Shown here: piece after piece, positions 25,359-33,636 of the stretch | How the letters are laid out: every line of letters begins with the position of its first letter | Numbering within the stretch: position 1 is the first letter of the stretch | Assembly (NCBI RefSeq): GCF_027627455.1 | Contig: NZ_CP115483.1 | Span: 4,340,001 to 4,404,000 of the forward strand | From: Sphingobacterium sp. SYP-B4668 | GTDB taxonomy: Bacteria; Bacteroidota; Bacteroidia; Sphingobacteriales; Sphingobacteriaceae | DNA: 64,000 bases | Reading direction: 5' to 3' | Notes under the pieces: model-generated | Told to the model about the DNA's origin: nothing | The model's input: only the letters and a program-made list of their open reading frames with translations | Database searches by the model: none | Program-made: the position numbers and the translations under genes

Positions 25359-26741
25359 ATGATAAGAAAAATCACCACCGCGTTCTTCATCCTTTCTTGC
25401 ACTCCTATTGTTTACGCCCAACGTGTGGTCAGTGAACAACTAAAAGTTCCTATCCAACAGGCTATCTCATCCAATCGTGGACTACAGGGGCAATACATGG
25501 AAACAGAAAAAGTGAGAATAGAAGCTAATATGGTTAAAAATAAACTTCTACCCTCTGTATCTGCAGCAGGATTTTACTCCTATTTCAATACTGGTGGCAA
25601 ATTGGATATCCCCACTGCCAATATTCCAAACACATCGATCAATCTATTTGAGGGAGCTCAGGATTTTAGATTGCAGGGACAGGTAGGCCTTCTTGGCGTA
25701 ACTGCCACACAGGTAATATTCAGTGGCCTACAAATCACCAATGGTCAAAAGGCCCTGCAGGAAAAAGCAAAAGCGCAGCAATACCTGGCTGATGCAAGTA
25801 AAGAAACTATTGCTAAGGATATCATCAATACCTTTGACCAACTCATGCTGTTAAAGGAAGTCCAAAAACTGATTGACGATTCTGAAAAGCGACTTGAGAA
25901 AGAACATCTTAAAGTCAGCAAAGCAATCGAAAATGGGTTGGCGATTCCATATGACCGAGAGAAGATTAAACTGGCAATGCTTGAACTAGAAGCTAAAAAA
26001 GTAGAGTTAAATGGTTCGCGAGAGCTCATTTATCAAAAACTGGAACAGGATACACATCTTTCTTTGAGTGAACTCAAAAAAATAGACTATGAACTATTGG
26101 AAATCCTACTGAGTGACTATCCGGAGAGCATTGAAAATAGAAATGAACTTAAAGCGCTGGATGCGTCTCAAAAAGCATATGAATATGTTTATAAGAAAGA
26201 GAAGGGATCAGGGCTGCCTCAAGTATTTGCATTTGGCTCAGCCTCCTATAGCAATGTATTCAATTCTAAATTAACCTTACAAGATCTTTCTTTGTTGGGA
26301 GATGTACGTTTAAGATCGGACCAATTGCAGCTATTTCCAACATTCTTGGTGGGTGTAGGTGCTAAGTGGGAAATATTTAGAGGAGGTGAACACAAAAACA
26401 AATTGAGACAAGCGAAGCTAGATATTGACATCAATCAAAACAAAAAGGATGATGTGCGCGAAAAGCTCACTTTATTACTCAAGAAAAATAGGGTCGAGTA
26501 CAACACTTCCAATCAAAAATTAAAGGTAAATGACCAACAAGTACAAGTTGCAAAAAATAATTTCAATCTATCTTTAAAACAATATCACGAAGGCCTTATT
26601 GATGTAACTGAGCTTCTTGCCACCGAAAATGACTATTACAAATCTACCTTAGGGTATTTTTCACAATTGCTACAACAACGTAAATCCGCACTGGAGGTAT
26701 TACACACTTCTGGTGATTTGCTAGACAACATATTAAAGTAG
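25359..26741 (+). CDS. TolC-family outer membrane channel
   Basis: The product of about 460 residues has a signal peptide ending near PIVYAQ and the two-repeat helical/barrel layout of outer membrane efflux proteins. Long helical segments rich in Lys/Glu/Leu alternate with barrel stretches such as SVSAAGFYSYFNTGG and ALKQYHEGLIDVTELLATE-type heptads near the C-terminus. The ATG at 25359 is chosen over a TTG at 25332 because the signal peptide starts there. It is the outer-membrane member of an export set with the adaptor at 26873 and permease at 27874. Confidence 0.88.
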   Translation: MIRKITTAFFILSCTPIVYAQRVVSEQLKVPIQQAISSNRGLQGQYMETEKVRIEANMVKNKLLPSVSAAGFYSYFNTGGKLDIPTANIPNTSINLFEGAQDFRLQGQVGLLGVTATQVIFSGLQITNGQKALQEKAKAQQYLADASKETIAKDIINTFDQLMLLKEVQKLIDDSEKRLEKEHLKVSKAIENGLAIPYDREKIKLAMLELEAKKVELNGSRELIYQKLEQDTHLSLSELKKIDYELLEILLSDYPESIENRNELKALDASQKAYEYVYKKEKGSGLPQVFAFGSASYSNVFNSKLTLQDLSLLGDVRLRSDQLQLFPTFLVGVGAKWEIFRGGEHKNKLRQAKLDIDINQNKKDDVREKLTLLLKKNRVEYNTSNQKLKVNDQQVQVAKNNFNLSLKQYHEGLIDVTELLATENDYYKSTLGYFSQLLQQRKSALEVLHTSGDLLDNILK

Positions 26742-26742
26742 G

Positions 26743-26812
26743 ATGAAACCGAAATGTAGATAATTCAGAGACGGACAATCAAATACTATTTGCAACGATG
26801 ATAATCAACAAA
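26743..26812 (+). repeat. About 70-bp element before the HlyD adaptor gene, copy 1
   Basis: The spacer holds a tract starting ATGAAACCGAAATGTA and later AAATACTATTTGCAA, matched by 32358-32426 upstream of the other adaptor gene. A small inverted repeat AAGTAA/TTACTT follows. It may be a regulatory or dispersed element. Confidence 0.5.
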
Positions 26813-26872
26813 GTAAGCCGAGGGCAAGTTACTTATACAAGTCAATTCTACACTCATAAATAATATAAATAG

Positions 26873-27856
26873 ATGAAAAGATATACATTTTTTTTACTTG
26901 TTTTTCTACTGACTATTGCAGCGTGTAAAAATGAAAAGAAAAATACCGATCATGTCCTTGAGGGTAAGGTAGAGCGTGACCAATTAAGTGTAGTCACTAA
27001 GATACCTGGAAAAATCGAAAAGATACTCGTGATAGAGGGTCAACATGTACAGAAAGGAGACACGCTAGTCATTCTTCAAATACCCGAAGTTACGGCAAAA
27101 GAAGAACAAGCAAAGGGAGCACTGGATGCTGCTCAAGCGCAATACAACATGGCCAAGAAAGGTGCGACAGATGGACAGATCAAACAATTGAACGCCAAGG
27201 TCTCTGGACTTAAAGAACAACTGGATTTTGCGGAAAAATCACTAAAACGACTCTCAAACCTATTACAGGATAGTCTTGTACCACAACAAAAATATGACGA
27301 GGTATATGCCAAATACCAGGGTGCTAAAAACCAATACATCGCAGCTGTCGCTGAATTGAACGACGTGCAACATGGAGCACGTGTGGAACAACAACAAATG
27401 GCATTGGGTCAAAAAGAAAGGGCATTGGGTGCGGTCAATGAAGTGAGTATAGCGGCCCAAGAGCGTTTCCTCATCGCACCGCAAGATATGACAATTGAAA
27501 GTATCAATCTTAAGGTTGGGGAACTGGCTCTTGCTGGATATGCCATTGTTGCTGGATACTTGGATGAGACGACTTATTTCAGATTTACACTGCCTGAACG
27601 TAAGATGGCTAATATCAAACCCAATATGCAAGTAGCTATTAGCATCCCTTACAAAGACAACCAAACTATCAAAGCCCAAGTCGCTACAATAAAGGCTTTA
27701 AGCTCTTATGCCAATATTGCAACAGCTTACCCTGATTTTGATCAACAGGAGTCACTCTTTGAAATAAAAATTGTCCCCTTAGATCGATTAGCGGCCAAAG
27801 ACATCTTAACCAAGAGCAATGCTAAATGGGATTTAAATACTATACACGCGCAATAG
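26873..27856 (+). CDS. HlyD-family periplasmic adaptor lipoprotein
   Basis: The 327-residue product has a lipobox (TIAAC at about residue 19) and the membrane-fusion layout: a biotinyl-lipoyl half (VTKIPGKIEKILVIEGQ), a long alpha-hairpin (about residues 75-190) and a second lipoyl/barrel half (SINLKVGELALAGYAIVAGY). It should bridge the inner-membrane permease at 27874 and the TolC channel at 25359. It ends 17 bp before the permease gene. Confidence 0.87.
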   Translation: MKRYTFFLLVFLLTIAACKNEKKNTDHVLEGKVERDQLSVVTKIPGKIEKILVIEGQHVQKGDTLVILQIPEVTAKEEQAKGALDAAQAQYNMAKKGATDGQIKQLNAKVSGLKEQLDFAEKSLKRLSNLLQDSLVPQQKYDEVYAKYQGAKNQYIAAVAELNDVQHGARVEQQQMALGQKERALGAVNEVSIAAQERFLIAPQDMTIESINLKVGELALAGYAIVAGYLDETTYFRFTLPERKMANIKPNMQVAISIPYKDNQTIKAQVATIKALSSYANIATAYPDFDQQESLFEIKIVPLDRLAAKDILTKSNAKWDLNTIHAQ

Positions 27857-27873
27857 AAAAGGAGATTTATTAA

Positions 27874-29040
27874 ATGAAACTACTTTGGGAATTGATTATA
27901 CGTGAATTCAAACTCTTTAACAACAATAAGGTACTGCGTATTCTATTTATCGGTGCACCTATTCTTTACGGGGTTTTAATCGGCAATGTGTACAAAAAAG
28001 GGAAAGTGACCGATTTACCCATTATTGTGGTGGATGAGGATCGCTCTCCCATGAGCGCAAAGTTGATCGATATGTTTAATGAAAGCGAAGTGATATATGT
28101 ATCTGATATCCTCCATGATAATTTTAACTCACGCCAACTGGCACTGGAGAAAGAGGCTACCGTTGTGGTCAATATACCCCGAGGCTTTATGTCGAATATC
28201 AATCAGAATCGACAGACCGAAGTAGCTGTATTTGTAGATGCTTCGAATACCTTGACCTCCAACTACGCTATGCTTGCCGTAAATGTCTGTGCCGCCACCA
28301 TGAAGGCCGGAATTCAGATTGAAGCACAAAAGAAAAAAGGAGTGCCTGGCTACATTGCTTCCCAGCAATATGAACCCTTTAAAACCACCATTATCAAGCA
28401 AAATATCAGAAGTGGGAATTATCTGTATTTTATGCTTCCTGGCGTCCTGATGACTGTATTTCAGCAGATTCTTTTGCTGGGGCTCGCCCTATCTTTCGCA
28501 TCTGAATTTGAGAGTAATACATTTAAGCAATTGCTTACAAAAAGCTCAAACCCTTTCACCTTAATATTTGTCAAGGTCTTCCCATACCTTTTGATGTCCA
28601 TAGGTGTGATGGCCTTATACTACGGATTTGCCCTATTCTACAACATTCCTATTGATGTAGAGGTATGGCCTTTTATTTTATCTACTACTTTATTCATTCT
28701 TGCGGCTAGCTTTATAGGTATTTTGGTGAGTATTGCCGTACCCAATCAGCTGAAAGCAACAGAGATATTAATGGTCATTGCTACACCTAGTTTTATCCTC
28801 AGCGGTTTCACTTGGCCCCTTAGCCAAATGCCTCAGTGGGTACAGACTATTGCCGATGCCATTCCCCTGACCCATTATCTCAAGATTTTTAGACTCCTAT
28901 TTATAGAGCATGCCCCCGCTCATCTGATTAGACAACCTATGGTTGCGTTGGCAATTATTGCGGCAGTTTGTTTCTTATTGTCTCTCCTATTGCTTTACGT
29001 CAAAATACGAAAGCACAAGAAGCTCATCTCAAACGAATAA
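27874..29040 (+). CDS. ABC-2 type transporter permease
   Basis: The 388-residue inner-membrane protein has one N-terminal membrane segment (ILFIGAPILYGVLIG), a periplasmic domain of about 150 residues, and five C-terminal membrane segments starting near NYLYFMLPGVLMTVF. This is the ABC-2/YhhJ-YbhR layout with a large first loop that meets the adaptor. No ATP-binding subunit and no second permease gene is adjacent. The C-terminus ends in a basic tail. Confidence 0.85.
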   Translation: MKLLWELIIREFKLFNNNKVLRILFIGAPILYGVLIGNVYKKGKVTDLPIIVVDEDRSPMSAKLIDMFNESEVIYVSDILHDNFNSRQLALEKEATVVVNIPRGFMSNINQNRQTEVAVFVDASNTLTSNYAMLAVNVCAATMKAGIQIEAQKKKGVPGYIASQQYEPFKTTIIKQNIRSGNYLYFMLPGVLMTVFQQILLLGLALSFASEFESNTFKQLLTKSSNPFTLIFVKVFPYLLMSIGVMALYYGFALFYNIPIDVEVWPFILSTTLFILAASFIGILVSIAVPNQLKATEILMVIATPSFILSGFTWPLSQMPQWVQTIADAIPLTHYLKIFRLLFIEHAPAHLIRQPMVALAIIAAVCFLLSLLLLYVKIRKHKKLISNE

Positions 29041-29044
29041 AAGA

Positions 29045-29071
29045 AGGCCCAATTGATACACAAATGGGCCT
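29045..29071. terminator. Bidirectional terminator between permease gene and pckA
   Basis: AGGCCCA and TGGGCCT form a 7-bp GC-rich stem between convergent genes; on the minus strand TCTTTTATTC follows. Confidence 0.75.
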
Positions 29072-29097
29072 ATTTCACAATTTGAGGTTTTAACGAT

Positions 29098-30714
29098 TTA
29101 TACTTCTACATTTACTTTCTGAGGCTGAGGTCCTCCTGCCAATATTTCCTCATTCAAATCGTATTTATGCATATTGGAGATGAACAATGCTGCGAGCTTG
29201 TTTGCCTGTATGTCATAGGCATCGTCATTTTTCCATAGCTTTTTAGCATCCAAGATATCATCAGGTATACCCTCGCAGGAAGTTGGGAATCTCAATCCGA
29301 AGATATGATGTTTTCTAAAGTCCATATCTTGGAGCATCCCGCACATGGCCGCCCTAATCAAACTACGGGTATAGCTCAGCTTAATCCTATGCCCTACTCC
29401 ATACGGACCTTTAATCCATCCCGTATTGACTAGCCACACACATATAGAAGGGTCCATGATAAGCTTTGATTTTAATATTTCGGCATATCGCTCTGGATGT
29501 AATGGTAGAAATGCTTGACCAAAACATGCGGAGAAAGTTGCCATAGGCTCCACCACTCCCACCTCCGTACCCGCTACTTTAGCGGTATACCCAGATATAA
29601 AATGATACATCGCCTGCTCCGTGTTCAACAACGAAATAGGGGGTAATACGCCAAAGGCATCGGCTGTCAGGAAAAATATATGTTTGGGTACGCCCCCAAT
29701 ACCTGATAAGTCGGCCCCTTCCATGAATTCAATAGGATAGGACACTCTTGTATTTTCAGTAATGGACACATTCTCATAATCTGGGATTCGACTATTATCC
29801 CGATAAACTACGTTTTCCAAAAGTGCTCCGAATTGGACCGCATTGAAAATCTCGGGTTCCTTCTCCGCTGTCAAACCTATACATTTGGCATAGCAGCCTC
29901 CTTCGAAGTTAAACACCCCATCGGCTGACCACCCGTGCTCATCATCTCCGATCAACAATCGGCTTCGATCTGCAGACAAGGTGGTCTTTCCTGTACCGGA
30001 CAGCCCGAAATACAGAGCCGTTTCACCGTCTTTGCTTTTGTTTGCTGAGCAATGCATCGAAAGCACATCATGCTCCTTCGGGAGTATAAAATTCAATATG
30101 GAGAATACGCTTTTTTTGATTTCGCCTGTATAACCTGTACCTGCAATCAAAACGATTTTCTCCGTAAAATTGAGAATTACAAAATTGCGATTCTTGACTT
30201 CTAAACCGTCTATCGTATCCAACATTAAGGAAGGCGCTACCATGATTGTCCATTCAGGTATCTCGCCGTTTAGAATTTGCGTAGGTCTTATGAATAAATT
30301 ATTGGCAAATACGTTTTGATAGGCCGTTTCCGTAATTACGCGCAAAGAGATACCATAGCGAGGGTCGGCGCCAGCTTTTGCATCTCTAACATATAGTCTT
30401 TTGGATACACTAAGGTGCTGTGTGATTTTGGATTTTAAAATATCGAAGGCCTCTTGCGAAATTGGTTGATTGATATCACCCCACCACACCTCATTTTCGG
30501 TAATTCGGTCATTTACGATATAACGATCCTTTGGTGCTCGTCCAGTAAATTTTCCAGTTTTTGCATTTAGCGCACCCGAGTTGGAAAGTGTCCCTTCTCC
30601 ATTATAAATTGCATGTTCAACTAACGTTGGTACGTCGAGTTGATAGTTTACCTCTTGATCATTTAAGATGTTCAGATAACCCAAATCAAGTTTGACTAAT
30701 TTTTCCGTAGCCAT
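29098..30714 (-). CDS. pckA: Phosphoenolpyruvate carboxykinase (ATP)
   Basis: The 538-residue enzyme converts oxaloacetate and ATP to PEP and CO2, the first committed step of gluconeogenesis. It has the kinase-1a loop GLSGTGKTTLSAD near residue 240, the following LLIGDDEHGW kinase-2/Mg motif, the PEPCK-specific HCSANKSKDGETALYFG segment and the FSACFGQAFLPLHP stretch. Length is normal for the ATP-dependent class. It is monocistronic with a promoter 21 bp upstream. Confidence 0.96.
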   Translation of the reverse strand: MATEKLVKLDLGYLNILNDQEVNYQLDVPTLVEHAIYNGEGTLSNSGALNAKTGKFTGRAPKDRYIVNDRITENEVWWGDINQPISQEAFDILKSKITQHLSVSKRLYVRDAKAGADPRYGISLRVITETAYQNVFANNLFIRPTQILNGEIPEWTIMVAPSLMLDTIDGLEVKNRNFVILNFTEKIVLIAGTGYTGEIKKSVFSILNFILPKEHDVLSMHCSANKSKDGETALYFGLSGTGKTTLSADRSRLLIGDDEHGWSADGVFNFEGGCYAKCIGLTAEKEPEIFNAVQFGALLENVVYRDNSRIPDYENVSITENTRVSYPIEFMEGADLSGIGGVPKHIFFLTADAFGVLPPISLLNTEQAMYHFISGYTAKVAGTEVGVVEPMATFSACFGQAFLPLHPERYAEILKSKLIMDPSICVWLVNTGWIKGPYGVGHRIKLSYTRSLIRAAMCGMLQDMDFRKHHIFGLRFPTSCEGIPDDILDAKKLWKNDDAYDIQANKLAALFISNMHKYDLNEEILAGGPQPQKVNVEV

Positions 30715-30734
30715 ATGTTTTAAATTTTAAAGCC

Positions 30735-30766
30735 CAAAATTAGACCTTTATATAGCTAAAAAACAA
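30735..30766 (-). promoter_or_regulatory. Promoter of pckA
   Basis: On the minus strand TTG (30766-30764) is followed after 21 bp by TAATTTTG (30742-30735), a full -7 match. The transcript would start near 30728, giving a leader of only about 14 nt. Confidence 0.65.
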
Positions 30767-31024
30767 GCTATTGTATTTATAACACACTTATAAAGTACTG
30801 AATATCAATTAGAAAAAATTAATTATTTTTTAGCATCCAAAGATAAAAAGATGCTAAAATTAAAAAAATTAGCGTTACAACTAACTTTCTACTCGGAAAT
30901 CAATATTTCTATTGATGTAAAAATGAAGTCAACTGTGCGGATGAAGCAGTCCAGCAACACCTCTAAATAGTTGCATAGCATTTTAGTATTCTATAAAATA
31001 AGTTGGCCCAATTAAATAACCAGC
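30767..31024. other. AT-rich intergenic region, no gene seen
   Basis: No supported ORF lies here. There is a 10-bp hairpin, TTTTAGCATC with GATGCTAAAA (30828-30859), and a small one, ATCAATA with TATTGAT. Neither is linked to a promoter that can be recognised. Confidence 0.5.
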
Positions 31025-31094
31025 TTTCAAAAATAAAAGAGCTGTCTCAAAAGGCCCTAAACACGTGGTAAGACGGTACCTTTTGAGACAGCTC
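31025..31094 (-). terminator. Terminator of the OmpA-family gene
   Basis: GAGCTGTCTCAAAAGG and CCTTTTGAGACAGCTC form a perfect 16-bp stem with a 24-nt loop. On the minus strand CTCTTTTATTTTTG follows, 32 bp after the stop at 31126. Confidence 0.85.
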
Positions 31095-31125
31095 GTTCTC
31101 CTTTTTGATGGACGACTCGCAATTG

Positions 31126-32028
31126 CTACATCCCGTCAACAGTATTTACAGTATCCGTTTCAGGAGCCTTATCTATCAACTCCATAAATTGATCTAGCTT
31201 AGGTGTAATAATGATCTGTGTCCTTCTGTTTCTCATTTTACCATTAGCAGTCGCATTATCAGCGATTGGGTTATACTCTCCGCGTCCACCAGCTGTCAAT
31301 CGTTTAGGATCAACCCCATAAGTAGATTGCAAAGCTTGTACTACTGAAGATGCACGTAATGCGCTTAAATCCCAATTATTACGAATATTTGGCTTAGAAA
31401 TAGGATCAGAATCGGTATTACCTTCAATCAGCACTTCATAATCTCTATAATCCTGGATGATTTTCGCGATTTTACTCAGCGTCTCTCCCGCCTTATCTGA
31501 AATCTCATAACTTCCAGATTTGTAGAGCATGTTATCAGACAATGAAATATAGACCACTCCTTTTAAGACCTGTACATCTACATCTTTCATTTCTTCCCTG
31601 CTCAAAGATCGTGTTAGATTGTTTGTCAAAACCATATTTAAAGAGTCACTCTTATTTTTAGTATTAACCAAATGTTGGATATACTTATTAGACGCGTTGA
31701 TTTCATCCACCAATTTGGAAATATTCACATTTCCCTGTGAATTTTGATTAATACTATTGTCCAATGACTTCTGCAACGATGCATAGGCCTCTTTCAACTG
31801 GGCATTATTCGCTTTTTCATAGGCCAACTGCTCTTCGAGGCTCTTTATACGTGTACGACCTTCGGCGAGTTCCAATTGGCCTTGTTGGTATTTTTGTCCA
31901 AGGTCACGGTGCTCGGTCTGCAGCTTGTCATAGTCTAATTGCAATCCTTTGAATTTACCGCTACTCACACAGCCTGTCATTAACAGACCAGAGAATAAGA
32001 TAGCGACTGGTATTATTGGATGTTTCAT
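31126..32028 (-). CDS. OmpA-family peptidoglycan-binding lipoprotein
   Basis: The 300-residue product has a lipobox (LMTGC, Cys near residue 20), a coiled-coil middle (about residues 28-125) and a C-terminal OmpA domain (about 165-280) with EGNTDSDPISKP and the NWDLSALRASSVVQAL and GGRGEYNPIADN motifs that bind diaminopimelate in peptidoglycan. It should tie the outer membrane to the cell wall. It stands alone on the minus strand. Confidence 0.9.
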   Translation of the reverse strand: MKHPIIPVAILFSGLLMTGCVSSGKFKGLQLDYDKLQTEHRDLGQKYQQGQLELAEGRTRIKSLEEQLAYEKANNAQLKEAYASLQKSLDNSINQNSQGNVNISKLVDEINASNKYIQHLVNTKNKSDSLNMVLTNNLTRSLSREEMKDVDVQVLKGVVYISLSDNMLYKSGSYEISDKAGETLSKIAKIIQDYRDYEVLIEGNTDSDPISKPNIRNNWDLSALRASSVVQALQSTYGVDPKRLTAGGRGEYNPIADNATANGKMRNRRTQIIITPKLDQFMELIDKAPETDTVNTVDGM

Positions 32029-32357
32029 GTTATGAATTTGATTTAATGTTCTTCAATATGCAAATATGAACGAAAACGAACAAAATAAATGCCTAAGTTT
32101 TGAAGTAAGGTGATTTAGTCTATATTTTAACAATCTTTAGGGTTTACAAAAGTACTGTTCTTCAGAAGTCTCGGCACAAGCACTAAAAATGTTGTAACAT
32201 ACTCCTGACAATAAAGCTTTATTAATTCTTATCAATATATTTGAGTTAGATATGGATATATAAGACTAGGTAGCACCAATAACAAATATCGAGCTCAAAC
32301 CCCTAATTAATATATCTCCAATGGTCAATCTAACAATATACTCATTCTAATATCAAT
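32029..32357. other. Intergenic region before the RND operon, no gene seen
   Basis: This AT-rich stretch between divergent genes has no supported ORF. CATATTTG on the minus strand (32068-32061) differs by one base from a -7 element and could serve the OmpA gene. Confidence 0.4.
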
Positions 32358-32426
32358 ATGAAACCGAGATGTAAATATTTTTGATACATAGGGCAAATAC
32401 TATTTACAAACGCAATCATCGACAAA
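32358..32426 (+). repeat. About 70-bp element before the RND adaptor gene, copy 2
   Basis: The tract starts ATGAAACCGAGATGTA and later reads AAATACTATTTACAA, matching the element at 26743-26812. A GACT/AGTC inverted repeat with internal AGCG words follows. Both copies precede an adaptor gene of an efflux system. Confidence 0.5.
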
Positions 32427-32566
32427 TGACTAGCGAAATGTAGCGAGTCTATTTATATCACTAGTTCATATATAAAAATCAATAAGATGAAACTGTCGGG
32501 CATACGCTCACCAAATTACAAACGGCTTCTGACAGCTTCATCGCCATTAAAAGACACTGTATTCCA

Positions 32567-33631
32567 ATGAAAAAAAAGTCCGTCATCTACCTCTTGATTA
32601 TCCTTGGCGTGTTCGCAATCGGCTATGTTCTGTTTTTCAAAAAAGATAAAACTAAAACGGCTTCAGTGCAGGACACTAAAGGTAAATCTTCCATGCTTAC
32701 CGCAGAAGCTATCGTAGTCACCCCCACAGAATTTGACAATGTACTCTCGTTGTCAGGTACTATAGATGCAGATGAAAAGCTCGAAGTCAGAAGTGAAGTG
32801 AGTGGTAGGGTAGACAAAATATACTTCAATGAAGGGCAGCGTATATCTCAAGGACAGGTATTGGTAAAAATAGATGATATCGAGTTACAAGCCCAACTAA
32901 AGCAAGCACAGACTAGCAACCAATTGACTTCTGAGAATGAAAGAAGAGCGAAACTCTTGCTAGCGAAAGGCGCAATCAGTCAGGAAGAATATGATATTGC
33001 AAGTGCAGCATTTAAGACATCACAAGCTCAAATCCAGTTAATCCAAGCACAAATCTCAAAAACGATTATTCGTGCACCTTTTAGTGGTAGCATAGGTCTA
33101 CGAAATATATCTCCAGGAACCATTATTTCATCTACAACATTGATTACAAACCTGGTCAAGGACAATCGTGTTAAAGTGACCTTTTCGGTTCCAGAGAAGT
33201 ATGCCAGTCAACTCAAGACCAATTCACGAGTTGAATTTACAGTTTCCAACAACGCTAGGACCTTCGAGGCAAACATATATGCTATTGAGCCAGAAGTTGC
33301 TCTGGCTACCAGAACGATGACCGTACGCGCATACGCACAAAATCCAGAAGGGAAACTCATCGTGGGTTCATATGCAAATGTGTTGCTCCCCCTTAATGAC
33401 AGTGTCAATGCCATATCTATACCAACAGAGGCCATTGTCCCTGTTCAGGATGGAAAGAATGTATTTGTATTCGCAAATGGAAAAGCCAAACAGGTGGCTG
33501 TCGAGACGGGAAACCGTACTGAGAAAGATATTGTGGTGCTGTCTGGATTAAAAAGCGGAGATACCGTGTTGACCACTGGTGTATTATCGCTCAAAGATGG
33601 TTCAGAGGTAAAGGTGACACTTAAGAAATAG
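32567..33631 (+). CDS. RND efflux periplasmic adaptor (AcrA/MexA type)
   Basis: The 354-residue product has an N-terminal membrane anchor (YLLIILGVFAIGYVLFF), a lipoyl domain (EVRSEVSGRVDKIYFNEGQ), a short alpha-hairpin, the beta-barrel domain starting near IRAPFSGSIGLRNISPG, and a membrane-proximal domain. It links the RND pump to TolC. It is the first gene of a three-gene operon, 5 bp before the pump gene. Confidence 0.92.
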   Translation: MKKKSVIYLLIILGVFAIGYVLFFKKDKTKTASVQDTKGKSSMLTAEAIVVTPTEFDNVLSLSGTIDADEKLEVRSEVSGRVDKIYFNEGQRISQGQVLVKIDDIELQAQLKQAQTSNQLTSENERRAKLLLAKGAISQEEYDIASAAFKTSQAQIQLIQAQISKTIIRAPFSGSIGLRNISPGTIISSTTLITNLVKDNRVKVTFSVPEKYASQLKTNSRVEFTVSNNARTFEANIYAIEPEVALATRTMTVRAYAQNPEGKLIVGSYANVLLPLNDSVNAISIPTEAIVPVQDGKNVFVFANGKAKQVAVETGNRTEKDIVVLSGLKSGDTVLTTGVLSLKDGSEVKVTLKK

Positions 33632-33636
33632 AAAAG

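Noticed and set aside
31039..31094. 16-bp inverted repeat GAGCTGTCTC... that could be insertion-sequence ends
   Set aside because: The arms are only 24 nt apart, there is no transposase, and the minus-strand T run after the stop of the OmpA gene fits a terminator better.
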